A stretch of DNA of 41,661 bases from Mammaliicoccus fleurettii (GCF_003970575.1 NZ_RXWZ01000009.1:1-41661); one strand, 5' to 3'; positions 1-8,439 are shown, counted from the stretch's first letter. A program made the numbers and translations. The notes: generated from the letters alone by a model not told the origin.

Positions 1-1083
1 GTTGTAATATATTCAGTATTATTTATTGTAGGTAGTCCTATAGCTGGTTTTTTCATTGATAAGCTACCTAGAAAATTACTCATCACTTCTTTTCAATTGT
101 TGACAATTATAACTATAATAGCCTATTCGATTATTGACCAATCATTAAATAATTTAGTATATATTTATATATTAGTTATTATTTTGAATATTACTGACAT
201 AGTGGTGAGTTTATCGTTCAATAGCGGATTACTGGAATTAGTTGGTGAAAAATATATTGATATAACAGTTTCACATAGAAGTGCGATTCAAAATGGTGTT
301 CAAATTGGATCGCCAATACTTGGTGGATTGATATATGCAATTATGCCAGTTCAAAATTTCATAATTATTATGCTAGTTACAGAAACTATTACATTGGTTT
401 TAGCACTATTATTGACGTATAAAAATAAGGAAATTGAAGCTTTAGAAAAGTCAAAAGGTGAAAGTTTCATACAAAGTTATAAAACTGTATGGAATTTTGT
501 TAAGAGAAAAAAAGATATATTACTTGTCGTGACTTCTGGAATAATAATTAATTTTCTATTTGCTTTTATAACTTTAGGTATACCTGCAAGTTTTGTAACA
601 TATTTCGATATGGGTTCTAAAGAACTTGGATTTTTAGAAGCGACTTTTCCTACAGCTGGTTTTTTGTTTGCAATTATCTATCCTTATTTTAAGAAAAAGG
701 GTGGAATAATCTTAAATGTGCAATTAGCGTATTTGATAATCTCCATAGGCACTTTGATTATATGTTTACCATTTGTATTTATGTTTAAAGACCTTATTAT
801 TCTTGTTGTTTATATGTGTGGAATGTTTTTAATAGGTATTGGAGTAATGCTCAGTAATATTCCTATAAATATATATGTTCAAAAACAAGTCCCAGAAGAA
901 ATAAAAGCTAAATATTTTGCTACTCAACAAACATTATCTCAAATTACTATGCCACTAGGTATATTAATTGCGGGTGCTCTGTTTGATTCCAATACAGGTT
1001 TTTACTTAATTTCATTCACTGTGTTTATGATCACTTGTTTAATATTGGTGTTTGTATATCAACATTTAAAAAGATATGTCTAA
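1..1083 (+). CDS. MFS transporter, C-terminal part (5' end outside window)
   Basis: The frame is open from base 1, so the gene starts upstream and about 360 residues are visible. The first 30 residues contain the loop-2/3 signature of the major facilitator superfamily (G-S-P-I-A-G-F-F-I-D-K-L-P-R-K), placing the window edge inside TM2. About ten hydrophobic segments follow, with a charged central loop (K-N-K-E-I-E-A-L-E-K) separating the two six-helix halves. The arrangement resembles MFS_3/EntS- or macrolide-efflux-type exporters. The substrate cannot be told. An internal TTG at 97 is not a real start because coding continues 5' of it. The stop codon lies inside a perfect terminator hairpin, so it is the last gene of its transcript. 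Confidence 0.85.
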   Translation, partial: VVIYSVLFIVGSPIAGFFIDKLPRKLLITSFQLLTIITIIAYSIIDQSLNNLVYIYILVIILNITDIVVSLSFNSGLLELVGEKYIDITVSHRSAIQNGVQIGSPILGGLIYAIMPVQNFIIIMLVTETITLVLALLLTYKNKEIEALEKSKGESFIQSYKTVWNFVKRKKDILLVVTSGIIINFLFAFITLGIPASFVTYFDMGSKELGFLEATFPTAGFLFAIIYPYFKKKGGIILNVQLAYLIISIGTLIICLPFVFMFKDLIILVVYMCGMFLIGIGVMLSNIPINIYVQKQVPEEIKAKYFATQQTLSQITMPLGILIAGALFDSNTGFYLISFTVFMITCLILVFVYQHLKRYV

Positions 1084-1103
1084 GGGCATATCTTTTTAAA
1101 TTT
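1065..1103 (+). terminator. Hairpin terminator overlapping the MFS stop codon
   Basis: Perfect 14-bp inverted repeat: TTTAAAAAGATATG (1065-1078) and CATATCTTTTTAAA (1087-1100), with an 8-nt loop containing the stop codon. The U-tract is short and interrupted, so strength is uncertain. Confidence 0.6.
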
Positions 1104-1108
1104 AATAA

Positions 1109-1285
1109 AATAATTTACTTGATAAACAAATGGTGAATTTTCAACAGCTATTTCATAAGTAGACTTACCATTATTGACTCTTCAATTGACTGAATAGTAT
1201 CTAAATATTTAATATCTTCTAGTTCGATATCATCTGAGAAATGCTTAATATTAAGCACTTCTTCTTTTTTTTGATCGAAATACAT
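1109..1285 (-). pseudogene. Possible decayed gene relic
   Basis: On the minus strand an ATG at 1285 opens 45 codons with non-random composition (starting MYFDQKKEEVLNIKHF) and stops at 1148. In the next frame coding-like sequence continues from the same place (containing STYEIAVENSPFVYQVNYF) toward the MFS terminator, as if one frameshift split a longer C-terminal domain. There is no convincing ribosome site and I do not recognise the family. It may be chance, and is recorded because the 270-base gap holds no other gene. Confidence 0.25.
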
Positions 1286-1308
1286 ATATGGACAAATTAA
1301 AAATAAAT

Positions 1309-1337
1309 TTGACATGTACGGTCAAGTGGTGTTATAT
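1309..1337 (+). promoter_or_regulatory. araB promoter with AraR-like operator
   Basis: A consensus -35 TTGACA (1309-1314), a 17-bp spacer and -10 TTATAT (1332-1337). An inverted repeat TTGAC...GTCAA (1309-1313/1321-1325) covers the -35 and spacer. Its inner part, ATGTACGGTCAAGT (1314-1327), resembles the B. subtilis AraR box half-sites (TGTACGTACAAAT). No araR lies in the window, so the regulator assignment is inference. Confidence 0.6.
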
Positions 1338-1344
1338 TTCTTTT

Positions 1345-1358
1345 TGAAAGCGATTGCA
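1345..1358 (+). promoter_or_regulatory. cre (CcpA site) at araB transcription start
   Basis: TGAAAGCGATTGCA matches the catabolite-response consensus TGWAANCGNTNWCA at all but one position. It sits just after the predicted +1 of the araB promoter, a position where CcpA blocks initiation or early elongation. Confidence 0.65.
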
Positions 1359-1374
1359 TTTGGGGGGCGGTATT

Positions 1375-2976
1375 TTGGATAAAGATGGAATTCGTTCAGA
1401 AATATTGAATGGAGAAATATCTATAGGTATTGAATTAGGTTCAACAAGAATTAAGACAGTTGTGATAGACAGAGACTTTGAAACGATAGGCTCTGGATAT
1501 TATGAATGGGAAAATAAATTTGAAAATGGTTATTGGACATACTCAATTAATGATGTATGGATAGGTTTACAAAAAAGTTATAAATCTATGACAGATGATA
1601 TTCAATCAAAATTTAATATCTCTATAAAGAAAGTAAAATCTATAGGAATTAGCGGTATGATGCATGGATATTTAGCTTTTGATAAAAATGACGATTTACT
1701 TGTTCCATTTAGAACATGGAGAAATTCATATACAGAAGAAGCGGCAAATCATTTGAGAGCGTGTTTTGACTTCAATATTCCTGAACGTTGGAGCATTGCT
1801 CATTTGTATCAATCAATTTTAAATAAAGAACAACATGTTAAGGAAGTTAAATTTATAACAACTTTATCAGGATATATTCATTGGTATCTTACAGAGCAAA
1901 AAGTGTTAGGTATTGGCGATGCATCAGGCATGTTTCCGATAGATCCAAACTCCAAAAATTACGACCAAGAAAAATTAAATCAATTTGATAATTTAATTAA
2001 AAATGAACAATTTGATTGGTCTATCGAATCAGTTCTTCCTGAAGTATTAGAAGCTGGAGAATCAGCAGGTCGTTTAACAGAACAAGGTGCAAGTTTATTA
2101 GACCCTTCTCGTCAGTTAGAAGCAGGAGTGCCACTTTGTCCACCTGAAGGAGACGCAGGAACGGGAATGGTAGCGACTAATAGTGTAGAAAAGAAAACAG
2201 GTAACATTTCAGCTGGAACAAGTGCATTTGCAATGATCGTGTTGGATAAATCATTAAATGGAGTTTATCCAGAAATAGATATTGTAACAACACCAGTAGG
2301 AGATTTAGTTGCTATGGTACATACAAATAATTGCACTTCAGACATAAATGCTTGGGTGAATTTATTTGAAGAAGCTTTTGAATTAATGAACGTAGACGTT
2401 GATAGAAATGAATTGTTTGAACGACTATTCAACCATTCGCAACAGGCAGATGAAGAAAATGGAAATCTATTATCTTATGGATACGTATCTGGAGAAAACA
2501 TAACTAAAATCAATGAAGGTGTTCCTATGTTTTTAAGACACCCAAATAGTCAATTTAATTTAGCTAATTTTATGAAAACGCATATTATGTCAGCGTTTAG
2601 TACATTGAAAATGGGTGTGGATATTCTTAAAGAAGAAGAACAAGTAGCGATTGATTCATTTGTTGTACATGGCGGAATATTTAAAACAAAAAATATCGCA
2701 CAAAGAATATTAGGAGCATCTTTAAATAGTTCAGTTGAAGTTTTGAAGACTGCTAATGAAGGTGGAGCATGGGGAATGGCAGTACTTGCAAGCTACATGG
2801 TCAACAATGAGCAGTCGTTACCGTTAAATCAATATTTAAAGCAGTATATTTTTGATAAGGAAGACGGTAATATCATCTATCCAACTGAAAAAGATGTACA
2901 AGAATATGAAGAGTTCATCCAAAAATATAAAAAAGGATTAGACATCGAAAGAAACGCTAATCAATATGTCATTTAG
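1375..2976 (+). CDS. araB: L-ribulokinase (FGGY family)
   Basis: Phosphorylates L-ribulose to L-ribulose 5-phosphate, the second step of arabinose catabolism. The FGGY actin-like fold is visible: N-terminal phosphate-binding G-I-E-L-G-S-T-R-I-K, substrate region G-I-S-G-M-M-H-G-Y, P-P-E-G-D-A-G-T-G-M with the likely catalytic base Asp260, and a C-terminal G-G-I-F-K and N-E-G-G-A-W-G-M-A segment. Overall it looks like the roughly 530-residue ribulokinases of lactobacilli rather than the enterobacterial form. The TTG at 1375 is chosen as start because a GGGGGG Shine-Dalgarno lies at 1362-1367; the frame is open further upstream (TTG 1354), but that TTG would overlap the cre. Length is 533 residues. 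It is followed at once by araD, whose ribosome site overlaps the araB stop. Confidence 0.9.
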   Translation: MDKDGIRSEILNGEISIGIELGSTRIKTVVIDRDFETIGSGYYEWENKFENGYWTYSINDVWIGLQKSYKSMTDDIQSKFNISIKKVKSIGISGMMHGYLAFDKNDDLLVPFRTWRNSYTEEAANHLRACFDFNIPERWSIAHLYQSILNKEQHVKEVKFITTLSGYIHWYLTEQKVLGIGDASGMFPIDPNSKNYDQEKLNQFDNLIKNEQFDWSIESVLPEVLEAGESAGRLTEQGASLLDPSRQLEAGVPLCPPEGDAGTGMVATNSVEKKTGNISAGTSAFAMIVLDKSLNGVYPEIDIVTTPVGDLVAMVHTNNCTSDINAWVNLFEEAFELMNVDVDRNELFERLFNHSQQADEENGNLLSYGYVSGENITKINEGVPMFLRHPNSQFNLANFMKTHIMSAFSTLKMGVDILKEEEQVAIDSFVVHGGIFKTKNIAQRILGASLNSSVEVLKTANEGGAWGMAVLASYMVNNEQSLPLNQYLKQYIFDKEDGNIIYPTEKDVQEYEEFIQKYKKGLDIERNANQYVI

Positions 2977-2986
2977 GAGTGAAAAC

Positions 2987-3697
2987 ATGTTAGAAAAATT
3001 AAAAAAAGAAGTATTTGAGGCGAATTTAGAATTGCCAAGAAGAGAACTTATTAAATATACGTGGGGAAATGTGAGTGCAATTGATAGAGAAAGTAATTTA
3101 TTTGTTATCAAACCAAGTGGTGTAGATTACGATGTTATGACTGCAGACGACATGGTAGTTTGCAATTTAGAAGGTGAAATAATTGAAGGTTCACTTAATC
3201 CATCATCTGATATGCCAACACATGCTGTTTTATATAAATCATTTAAAGATATAAAAAGTATTGTACACACACATTCAACATGGGCAACAATTTGGGCACA
3301 AGCGGGATTAGATGTACCAGTTTATGGCACAACACATGCTGATACTTTCTTTGGACCAGTTCCTTGTGCTAGACACTTAACTGAGGAAGAAATCAACAGA
3401 AATTATGAACATGAAACTGGAAATGTAATTGTTGAAACTTTTAAAGAAAAGGATATTAATCCACTTGAAATACCTGGTGTATTGTTGCATGGACATGCAC
3501 CATTTGTGTGGGCGGATAGTCCGAAGCATGCTGTAATGAATGCAGTTGTTCTTGAAGAAGTATGTAAGATGAATTTATTTACTAAACAATTAAATGAATC
3601 AAGTGAGTATTTACCAAATAGAATTTTAAATAAACATTATGAAAGAAAACATGGAAAAAATTCATATTACGGACAAGCATCTCAAGGAGGAAATTAA
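2987..3697 (+). CDS. araD: L-ribulose-5-phosphate 4-epimerase
   Basis: Converts L-ribulose 5-phosphate to D-xylulose 5-phosphate, linking arabinose to the pentose phosphate pathway. It is a class II aldolase/adducin fold enzyme of 236 residues, close to E. coli AraD (231). The zinc-site pattern V-H-T-H-S-T-W-A-T gives His94 and His96, a third His is in L-L-H-G-H-A-P-F, and the catalytic Asp region reads G-T-T-H-A-D-T-F. Conserved N-terminal T-W-G-N-V-S-A-I-D and P-S-G-V-D-Y are present. The ATG at 2987 is preferred over the ATG at 2966, because AGGAG at 2975-2979 is 7 nt upstream and 2966 lies inside araB. Confidence 0.93.
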   Translation: MLEKLKKEVFEANLELPRRELIKYTWGNVSAIDRESNLFVIKPSGVDYDVMTADDMVVCNLEGEIIEGSLNPSSDMPTHAVLYKSFKDIKSIVHTHSTWATIWAQAGLDVPVYGTTHADTFFGPVPCARHLTEEEINRNYEHETGNVIVETFKEKDINPLEIPGVLLHGHAPFVWADSPKHAVMNAVVLEEVCKMNLFTKQLNESSEYLPNRILNKHYERKHGKNSYYGQASQGGN

Positions 3698-3698
3698 A

Positions 3699-5120
3699 AT
3701 GAGTGAAGAAAAAGTTTTTTGGTTTTTAGTTGGTTCTCAAGAATTATACGGAGAAGAAGCACTAAAAAAAGTACAATCAAATGCACAAACTATTGTAGAT
3801 ACATTAAATAAAGAAGGGAGCTTTCCATTTAAAATTCAATTAAAAGATGAGTTAGCTATATCACAAGATATTATAACTTCAGTTATGAAAGAAGCTAATT
3901 ACAAAGATGAAGTACAAGGTGTGATCACGTGGATGCATACCTTCTCTCCAGCAAAAATGTGGATTAGAGGTACAAAAATTTTGCAAAAACCTTTATTACA
4001 TTTTGTTACTCAATTTAACAATCACATTCCTTGGGAAACAATCGATATGGATTATATGAATTTACATCAATCGGCTCACGGTGACAGGGAGTATGGTTAC
4101 ATAAATGAGAGACTAAATAAAAACAATGAAGTAATTGTAGGTCACTGGCAAGAAAAAGAAATACAAGAACAAATTGGACGATGGATGAATGTAGCATATG
4201 CATATAACGAAAGCTTCAATATAAAAGTTGCAAGATTCGGAGATAATATGAGAAATGTTGCTGTAACTGAAGGTGACAAAATAGAAGCACAAATTCAATT
4301 AGGATGGACAGTTGATTACTTTGGAATTGGCGATTTAACAACTGTTATTAATAAGGTTTCTAATAATGAAATAGAACATTTATTTGAACAATATAAAGAA
4401 TTATATGATTTTGATTATGGTAAATATGAAGTGGATGAATGGGAGTCATCAGTTAAAGAACAAATTAAATATGAAATTGGTATTAAACAATTTTTAGATG
4501 AGGGTGGCTATACTGCGTTTACTACTAATTTCGAAGATTTATATGGAATGGAGCAATTACCTGGTTTAGCAGTTCAAAGATTAAATGAGCAAGGATATGG
4601 TTTTGCAGGTGAAGGTGATTGGAAAACAGCAGCACTTGATAGGTTGCTAAAAGTGATGTCACACAATAAACAAACTGGATTTATGGAAGATTACACTTAC
4701 GAAATGAGAACTGGACAAGAAGCGATTTTAGGTTCTCATATGTTAGAAGTTGATCCAACTTTAGCAGAAACAAAGCCTAAAGTAGTTGTTAATCCTCTAG
4801 GTATTGGAGGGAAGAACGATCCTGCTAGATTAGTGTTCGATGGTAAAGCAGGTGAAGGGGTAGTTGTTTCTATTTCAGATATGGGTACAAACTTTAGAAT
4901 GTTAATAAATGAGGTTGAATCATTTGTTCCTGAAGAAGAAGCACCAAATTTACCAGTTGCTCGTGTCATTTGGAAAGTAAAACCAGACTTTAAAAATGGC
5001 ATTAAAGAATGGATCAAACAAGGTGGGGGACATCATACTGTCATATCATTAAGTTTAACAAAAGACCAAGTCATCACTTTAGCCACTTTATTCAATTTAG
5101 AATATGTGTTGATTAACTAA
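3699..5120 (+). CDS. araA: L-arabinose isomerase
   Basis: Isomerises L-arabinose to L-ribulose using Mn2+. It has 473 residues, the length of the lactobacillus-type enzyme. Residues equivalent to the E. coli metal and catalytic set (E306, E333, H350, H450) are seen as Glu305 in G-E-G-D-W-K, Glu330 in F-M-E-D-Y-T-Y, His347 in G-S-H-M-L-E-V and His445/446 in G-G-G-H-H-T-V. The N-terminus F-W-F-L-V-G-S-Q-E-L-Y-G is typical. The ATG at 3699 starts one base after the araD stop, with AAGGAGG at 3684-3690. An upstream in-frame ATG at 3639 lies in araD and is not used. Gene order B-D-A, translationally tight. Confidence 0.95.
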   Translation: MSEEKVFWFLVGSQELYGEEALKKVQSNAQTIVDTLNKEGSFPFKIQLKDELAISQDIITSVMKEANYKDEVQGVITWMHTFSPAKMWIRGTKILQKPLLHFVTQFNNHIPWETIDMDYMNLHQSAHGDREYGYINERLNKNNEVIVGHWQEKEIQEQIGRWMNVAYAYNESFNIKVARFGDNMRNVAVTEGDKIEAQIQLGWTVDYFGIGDLTTVINKVSNNEIEHLFEQYKELYDFDYGKYEVDEWESSVKEQIKYEIGIKQFLDEGGYTAFTTNFEDLYGMEQLPGLAVQRLNEQGYGFAGEGDWKTAALDRLLKVMSHNKQTGFMEDYTYEMRTGQEAILGSHMLEVDPTLAETKPKVVVNPLGIGGKNDPARLVFDGKAGEGVVVSISDMGTNFRMLINEVESFVPEEEAPNLPVARVIWKVKPDFKNGIKEWIKQGGGHHTVISLSLTKDQVITLATLFNLEYVLIN

Positions 5121-5164
5121 GCAAATGTGATAATTTTCAATCTCAATAACAAAGGGGAATCATA

Positions 5165-6535
5165 ATGGGAAATCAAAAACCAAAAACAAATTTGATATAC
5201 GCGTTTGGTGCATTTGGTGGATTTTTATTTGGCTATGATATAGGAATTATAAATGGTGCCTTGCCTGGAATAAAAGAAACATGGGAAGTCAGCCCAATGT
5301 TAGAAGGAACAATAACTTCTATCTTATTCCTTGGAGCAATGATCGGTGCAGTTTCGATGGCATCTTTAGCGGATAGATTTGGTAGAAAAATGATGATTTT
5401 AATAACAGCTATTATCTTTGCAATTGGTTCTTTAGCTTGTGCCTTTTCTGGAAGTCCTGGAATATTAATCTTTTCCCGATTTGTACTAGGTATTTCTGTT
5501 GGTTCTGCATCAGCTTTAGTACCTATGTATATGGGAGAAATATCACCACCAGCGATTAGGGGGAAAATATCAGGATTAAATCAATTAATGATAACTGTAG
5601 GTATGCTTATATCTTACGGTGTAAACTATGCATTTATAGATGTTTTTGAAGGATGGAGATGGATGCTAGGTGGTGCTGTTATACCTGCGATTATTTTATT
5701 TGTAGGCGCATTTATTTTACCTGAGTCACCTAGATTTTTAATTAAAAAAGGCTTTAAAGATTTAGCATTATCTAATTTAAAAAGAATTAGACCAGAGCGT
5801 GAAGCTGAAAGAGAATACAGAGAAATTTTACAAATTAATGATGAAATCAGTAAAGAACAAAAGACTTTTAAATTAACAAAAGCAGTTACGTTTTCAGTAT
5901 TTGTAGGCTGTTGTGTTACGTTTTTACAACAAATTCAAGGGGCAAATACGATATTTTATTATTCTTCACAAATACTAGGAGATGTATTTGGATCAACAGC
6001 TAGTGGTGTTATATCAACAGTAGGTGTAGGAATCGTTTTTGTATTAGCAACAATAGCGACACTATTTGTAGTAGATAAATTTAATAGAAAAACATTATTT
6101 ATGTCCGGTTCAATTGGAATGGGATTATGCTTATTACTAGTAGGAATTATTTATCCATATACAAATTCTGGACAAACGTGGGCTATATCACTCGTATTTA
6201 TATTTATTTGTATATATGTCATATTTTATGCATATTCATGGGCTGCAGTTACGTGGATTGTGGTTGGAGAATTATTTCCGAGTGAAGCAAGAGGGATGGC
6301 AACAGGAATAGCATCAATGGTTAACTGGTTAGGTAATATTGTAGTAGCGCTATTCTTCCCGATTTTAATGCAAAGTATTGGTTTAAGTAATATATTCTTT
6401 ATGTTTGCAGGTATATGTGTAGTAGGCTTCCTATTCTCGAAATATATACTTTATGAAACAAAAGGAAAGACTTTAGAAGAAATAGAACTATATTTAGACG
6501 AACGTATGAATGAACCGATAGAATCAAAAGCATAA
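5165..6535 (+). CDS. araE: Sugar/H+ symporter (MFS sugar porter, AraE/XylE-like)
   Basis: Twelve-helix MFS sugar porter of 456 residues that most likely imports L-arabinose with protons, judged from its position at the end of the ara operon. Family marks: F-L-F-G-Y-D-I-G-I-I-N-G-A in TM1, R-F-G-R-K after TM2, P-E-S-P-R-F-L at the end of TM6, Q-Q-I-Q-G-A-N-T-I-F-Y-Y in TM7, a second R-K loop (D-K-F-N-R-K) and the C-terminal E-T-K-G-K-T-L-E-E-I-E. An AAAGGGGA site precedes ATG 5165. The gap after araA is 44 bases with no terminator, so co-transcription is likely. Xylose or galactose transport is possible; the symbol rests on context. Confidence 0.85.
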   Translation: MGNQKPKTNLIYAFGAFGGFLFGYDIGIINGALPGIKETWEVSPMLEGTITSILFLGAMIGAVSMASLADRFGRKMMILITAIIFAIGSLACAFSGSPGILIFSRFVLGISVGSASALVPMYMGEISPPAIRGKISGLNQLMITVGMLISYGVNYAFIDVFEGWRWMLGGAVIPAIILFVGAFILPESPRFLIKKGFKDLALSNLKRIRPEREAEREYREILQINDEISKEQKTFKLTKAVTFSVFVGCCVTFLQQIQGANTIFYYSSQILGDVFGSTASGVISTVGVGIVFVLATIATLFVVDKFNRKTLFMSGSIGMGLCLLLVGIIYPYTNSGQTWAISLVFIFICIYVIFYAYSWAAVTWIVVGELFPSEARGMATGIASMVNWLGNIVVALFFPILMQSIGLSNIFFMFAGICVVGFLFSKYILYETKGKTLEEIELYLDERMNEPIESKA

Positions 6536-6538
6536 AAA

Positions 6539-6578
6539 ACAACCCGTTTCCTGGATTTCAGGAAGCGGGTTTTATTTA
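6539..6578 (+). terminator. ara operon terminator
   Basis: AACCCGTTTCCTG (6541-6553) pairs with the reverse-complementary arm ending CAGGAAGCGGGTT, with one G.U/mismatch, followed by TTTTATTTAT. Strong rho-independent terminator 4 bases after the symporter stop. Confidence 0.85.
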
Positions 6579-6633
6579 TCAAGTATTTGGTAAGGTGAGT
6601 AGTAGTGCTTTATTTCGGTTGAAGGTCTGGTTC

Positions 6634-6671
6634 AAAACGCACGAAGACTCCAGAGATATCGTGCGATTCGG
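6634..6671. repeat. Palindromic intergenic repeat, copy 1
   Basis: Begins AAAACGCACGAAGACT and ends ATATCGTGCGATTCGG. CGCACGA and TCGTGCG form a 7-bp stem around a 14-nt loop (AGACTCCAGAGATA). It lies in the tail-to-tail gap between the ara operon and the leftward DUF3923-like gene. The rest of 6577-6775 holds only copy 2 and unremarkable AT-rich sequence. Confidence 0.9.
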
Positions 6672-6683
6672 TGAAAACCGTGC

Positions 6684-6721
6684 AAAACGCACGAAGACTT
6701 CAGAGATATCGTGCGATTCGG
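6684..6721. repeat. Palindromic intergenic repeat, copy 2
   Basis: Same unit and orientation as the copy at 6634, differing by one base in the loop. The start-to-start distance of the pair is 50 bp. Confidence 0.9.
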
Positions 6722-6775
6722 CTCAAACAATACTCTAACCTATTACGAAATGTTACTTTGTAATTCAAACAAAGT

Positions 6776-7015
6776 TTATTGTTGGGTTTTCATTTTTTTT
6801 GAAGTAATAATATTGATTATTAGCCAAACTATTTGAGTTAAAAAAGGCATGATAAAGAGTGTGGCGACCATACCGATAGACAACCATTTTAATTCAGTTG
6901 TTTGAACAGCACCGGTAGCATCAATTTCTCTAAACCATAAAAAGATAGCCATAAGAATAAATGATCCAAGTTCAATAACAGTTAATATCCACCATAATAT
7001 CCATGATACTTTCAT
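6776..7015 (-). CDS. Small membrane protein, DUF3923-like
   Basis: 79 residues with two long hydrophobic segments (about 4-26 and 46-70) separated by a polar loop with D-A-T-G-A-V-Q-T-T-E-L-K-W-L-S. That loop matches my memory of the staphylococcal DUF3923 family, whose function is unknown. AGAGGA lies upstream of the ATG on the minus strand. A second tiny membrane-protein gene lies 73 bases upstream on the same strand, so the two may be co-transcribed. The 3' end faces the ara operon across the palindromic repeats. Confidence 0.75.
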   Translation of the reverse strand: MKVSWILWWILTVIELGSFILMAIFLWFREIDATGAVQTTELKWLSIGMVATLFIMPFLTQIVWLIINIITSKKMKTQQ

Positions 7016-7088
7016 AAAGTGTCCTCTTTTCGGAAATTAATTATTTAATTAAAATGGTATCATTGATATTTTAAATGAGCAATATGCG

Positions 7089-7253
7089 TCATTTTTCCTT
7101 TTTCTTTTTATTATTAATAAGCGCCATAATAATACCATAAACTATAGAAACAATAATGATTTCTATCGCGGTGTAATCTCTATTAAAGAAATATGTAAGT
7201 GCTGAAAAAATAATTAAAAAGCCTATAAAGTGTGTTAAAAAAGATTTTACCAT
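7089..7253 (-). CDS. 54-residue hypothetical membrane peptide
   Basis: A minus-strand ATG at 7253 is preceded by a strong AAAAGGAGG (7264-7272) with about 9-10 nt spacing, and opens a 54-codon frame ending TGA. It encodes two hydrophobic stretches (about 5-22 and 29-46) separated by a short F-N-R-D-Y-T segment, and a very basic tail (K-K-K-K-E-K). That is a typical small two-helix membrane protein with a cytoplasmic lysine tail. I recognise no family. Ribosome site and topology make it likely real. It is probably co-transcribed with the DUF3923-like gene downstream. Confidence 0.6.
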   Translation of the reverse strand: MVKSFLTHFIGFLIIFSALTYFFNRDYTAIEIIIVSIVYGIIMALINNKKKKEK

Positions 7254-7388
7254 TATGTGATATGCCTCCTTTTAAAACGTTTCTTTACTAATATGTATAT
7301 AAAAAGTATAACTTAATTAGAATTACAATTATATGATATGCTAAAATTTAACTAAATAACGTTAATTTTAAAGAATAGAGGAATGTAA

Positions 7389-8402
7389 ATGGCTTTTAAC
7401 ATTGAGATTCTGGATGATGCTAATAATATAGATTTAATTACGATTTATGACGGAAATTCAGAAATTAAATTCACTAATTTTGGCATGAGAATTGTAGATT
7501 GGAAAGTTGATGGTAGGTCTATCGTTCTTGGTCCAAATGAGAATGATGACTTAGTCCAATATTATGAAGAAAATCCTTATTTCTTTGGAGCTACTATTGG
7601 TAGATACGGTGGTAGAATTGAAAATGGTACATTTGAATTGAATGGTCAAAATTATAAATTAGAACAAAATGATGCTAAACATAATTTGCATGGTGGATCT
7701 AATGGGTTGCATTCACGCGTATTTGATTATGAAATTATAAATGAAGATAAGATTGTTACGGTTATTTATACAGCTGATATGAAATCCGAAGATGACTATT
7801 TCCCAGGTAATATACAAATAAGAGTAACGCACCGATATGATTTAATTCAAATGATGTGGTCAATTCATTATGAGGCTACGAGTACGGAAGATACTTTATT
7901 TAACCCAATGAATCATGTGTATTTTAATTTGAATAAGACGAATCAAACGATTGAAAATCATAGAATTCATAATGAAATTGAATTTTATCCATTAAAAGAA
8001 AATCAAATTGTGAAGTCATTGGATACAGTAAATATTAATGAAGAAATAGGAAAAGAGATACTTACTTTTAGAGATGTTTTTGAGAGTGGCTTGGAACAAA
8101 TTAAGCAATTTAACGGAATAGATCATCCTGTTAAATTAGGAGATGAGTCATTTACAGTTTCAAATGATGAATTGGAAATTGAAATGAAAACTGATCAAGA
8201 CCATGTAGTTATTTTCACTTTGAATGATGTAGATTGGAACGACCATGATCACACAATTCAAGAGCACGGCGGTTTTACTTTAGAAACACAATCTATACCT
8301 GATGATATACATTTGTTAGGTGATAGTGCACCTTCTATTTTAAGAAATGGCAAAACATTTAGTAGTGAAACAAGTTACCAAATTAAAACTAAAGATAAGT
8401 AA
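7389..8402 (+). CDS. galM: Aldose 1-epimerase (mutarotase)
   Basis: Interconverts alpha and beta anomers of aldohexoses or related sugars. The 337 residues show the GalM fold marks: G-A-T-I-G-R-Y-G-G-R-I near residue 75, H-N-L-H-G-G near 100, the catalytic His176 in N-P-M-N-H-V-Y-F-N-L, and a C-terminal G-G-F-T-L-E-T-Q whose Glu (about 300) should be the catalytic base. AGAGGA sits upstream of ATG 7389. It has its own upstream region but stands close to the arabinose genes, so it may serve arabinose or galactose anomers. The symbol is the family name; substrate preference is unknown. Confidence 0.85.
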   Translation: MAFNIEILDDANNIDLITIYDGNSEIKFTNFGMRIVDWKVDGRSIVLGPNENDDLVQYYEENPYFFGATIGRYGGRIENGTFELNGQNYKLEQNDAKHNLHGGSNGLHSRVFDYEIINEDKIVTVIYTADMKSEDDYFPGNIQIRVTHRYDLIQMMWSIHYEATSTEDTLFNPMNHVYFNLNKTNQTIENHRIHNEIEFYPLKENQIVKSLDTVNINEEIGKEILTFRDVFESGLEQIKQFNGIDHPVKLGDESFTVSNDELEIEMKTDQDHVVIFTLNDVDWNDHDHTIQEHGGFTLETQSIPDDIHLLGDSAPSILRNGKTFSSETSYQIKTKDK

Positions 8403-8408
8403 GAAGAA

Positions 8409-8432
8409 AGATATCGTGCGATTCAGCTCAAA
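8409..8432. repeat. Palindromic intergenic repeat, right-half fragment
   Basis: AGATATCGTGCGATTCAG followed by CTCAAA matches the right half of the 38-bp palindromic repeat family, directly after the mutarotase stop. The left arm is missing. Confidence 0.75.
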
Positions 8433-8439
8433 TCGGGTT

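Noticed and set aside
4015-5017. Minus-strand frames inside araA
   Set aside because: Antisense shadows of a well-supported gene, with no ribosome sites or recognisable domains.
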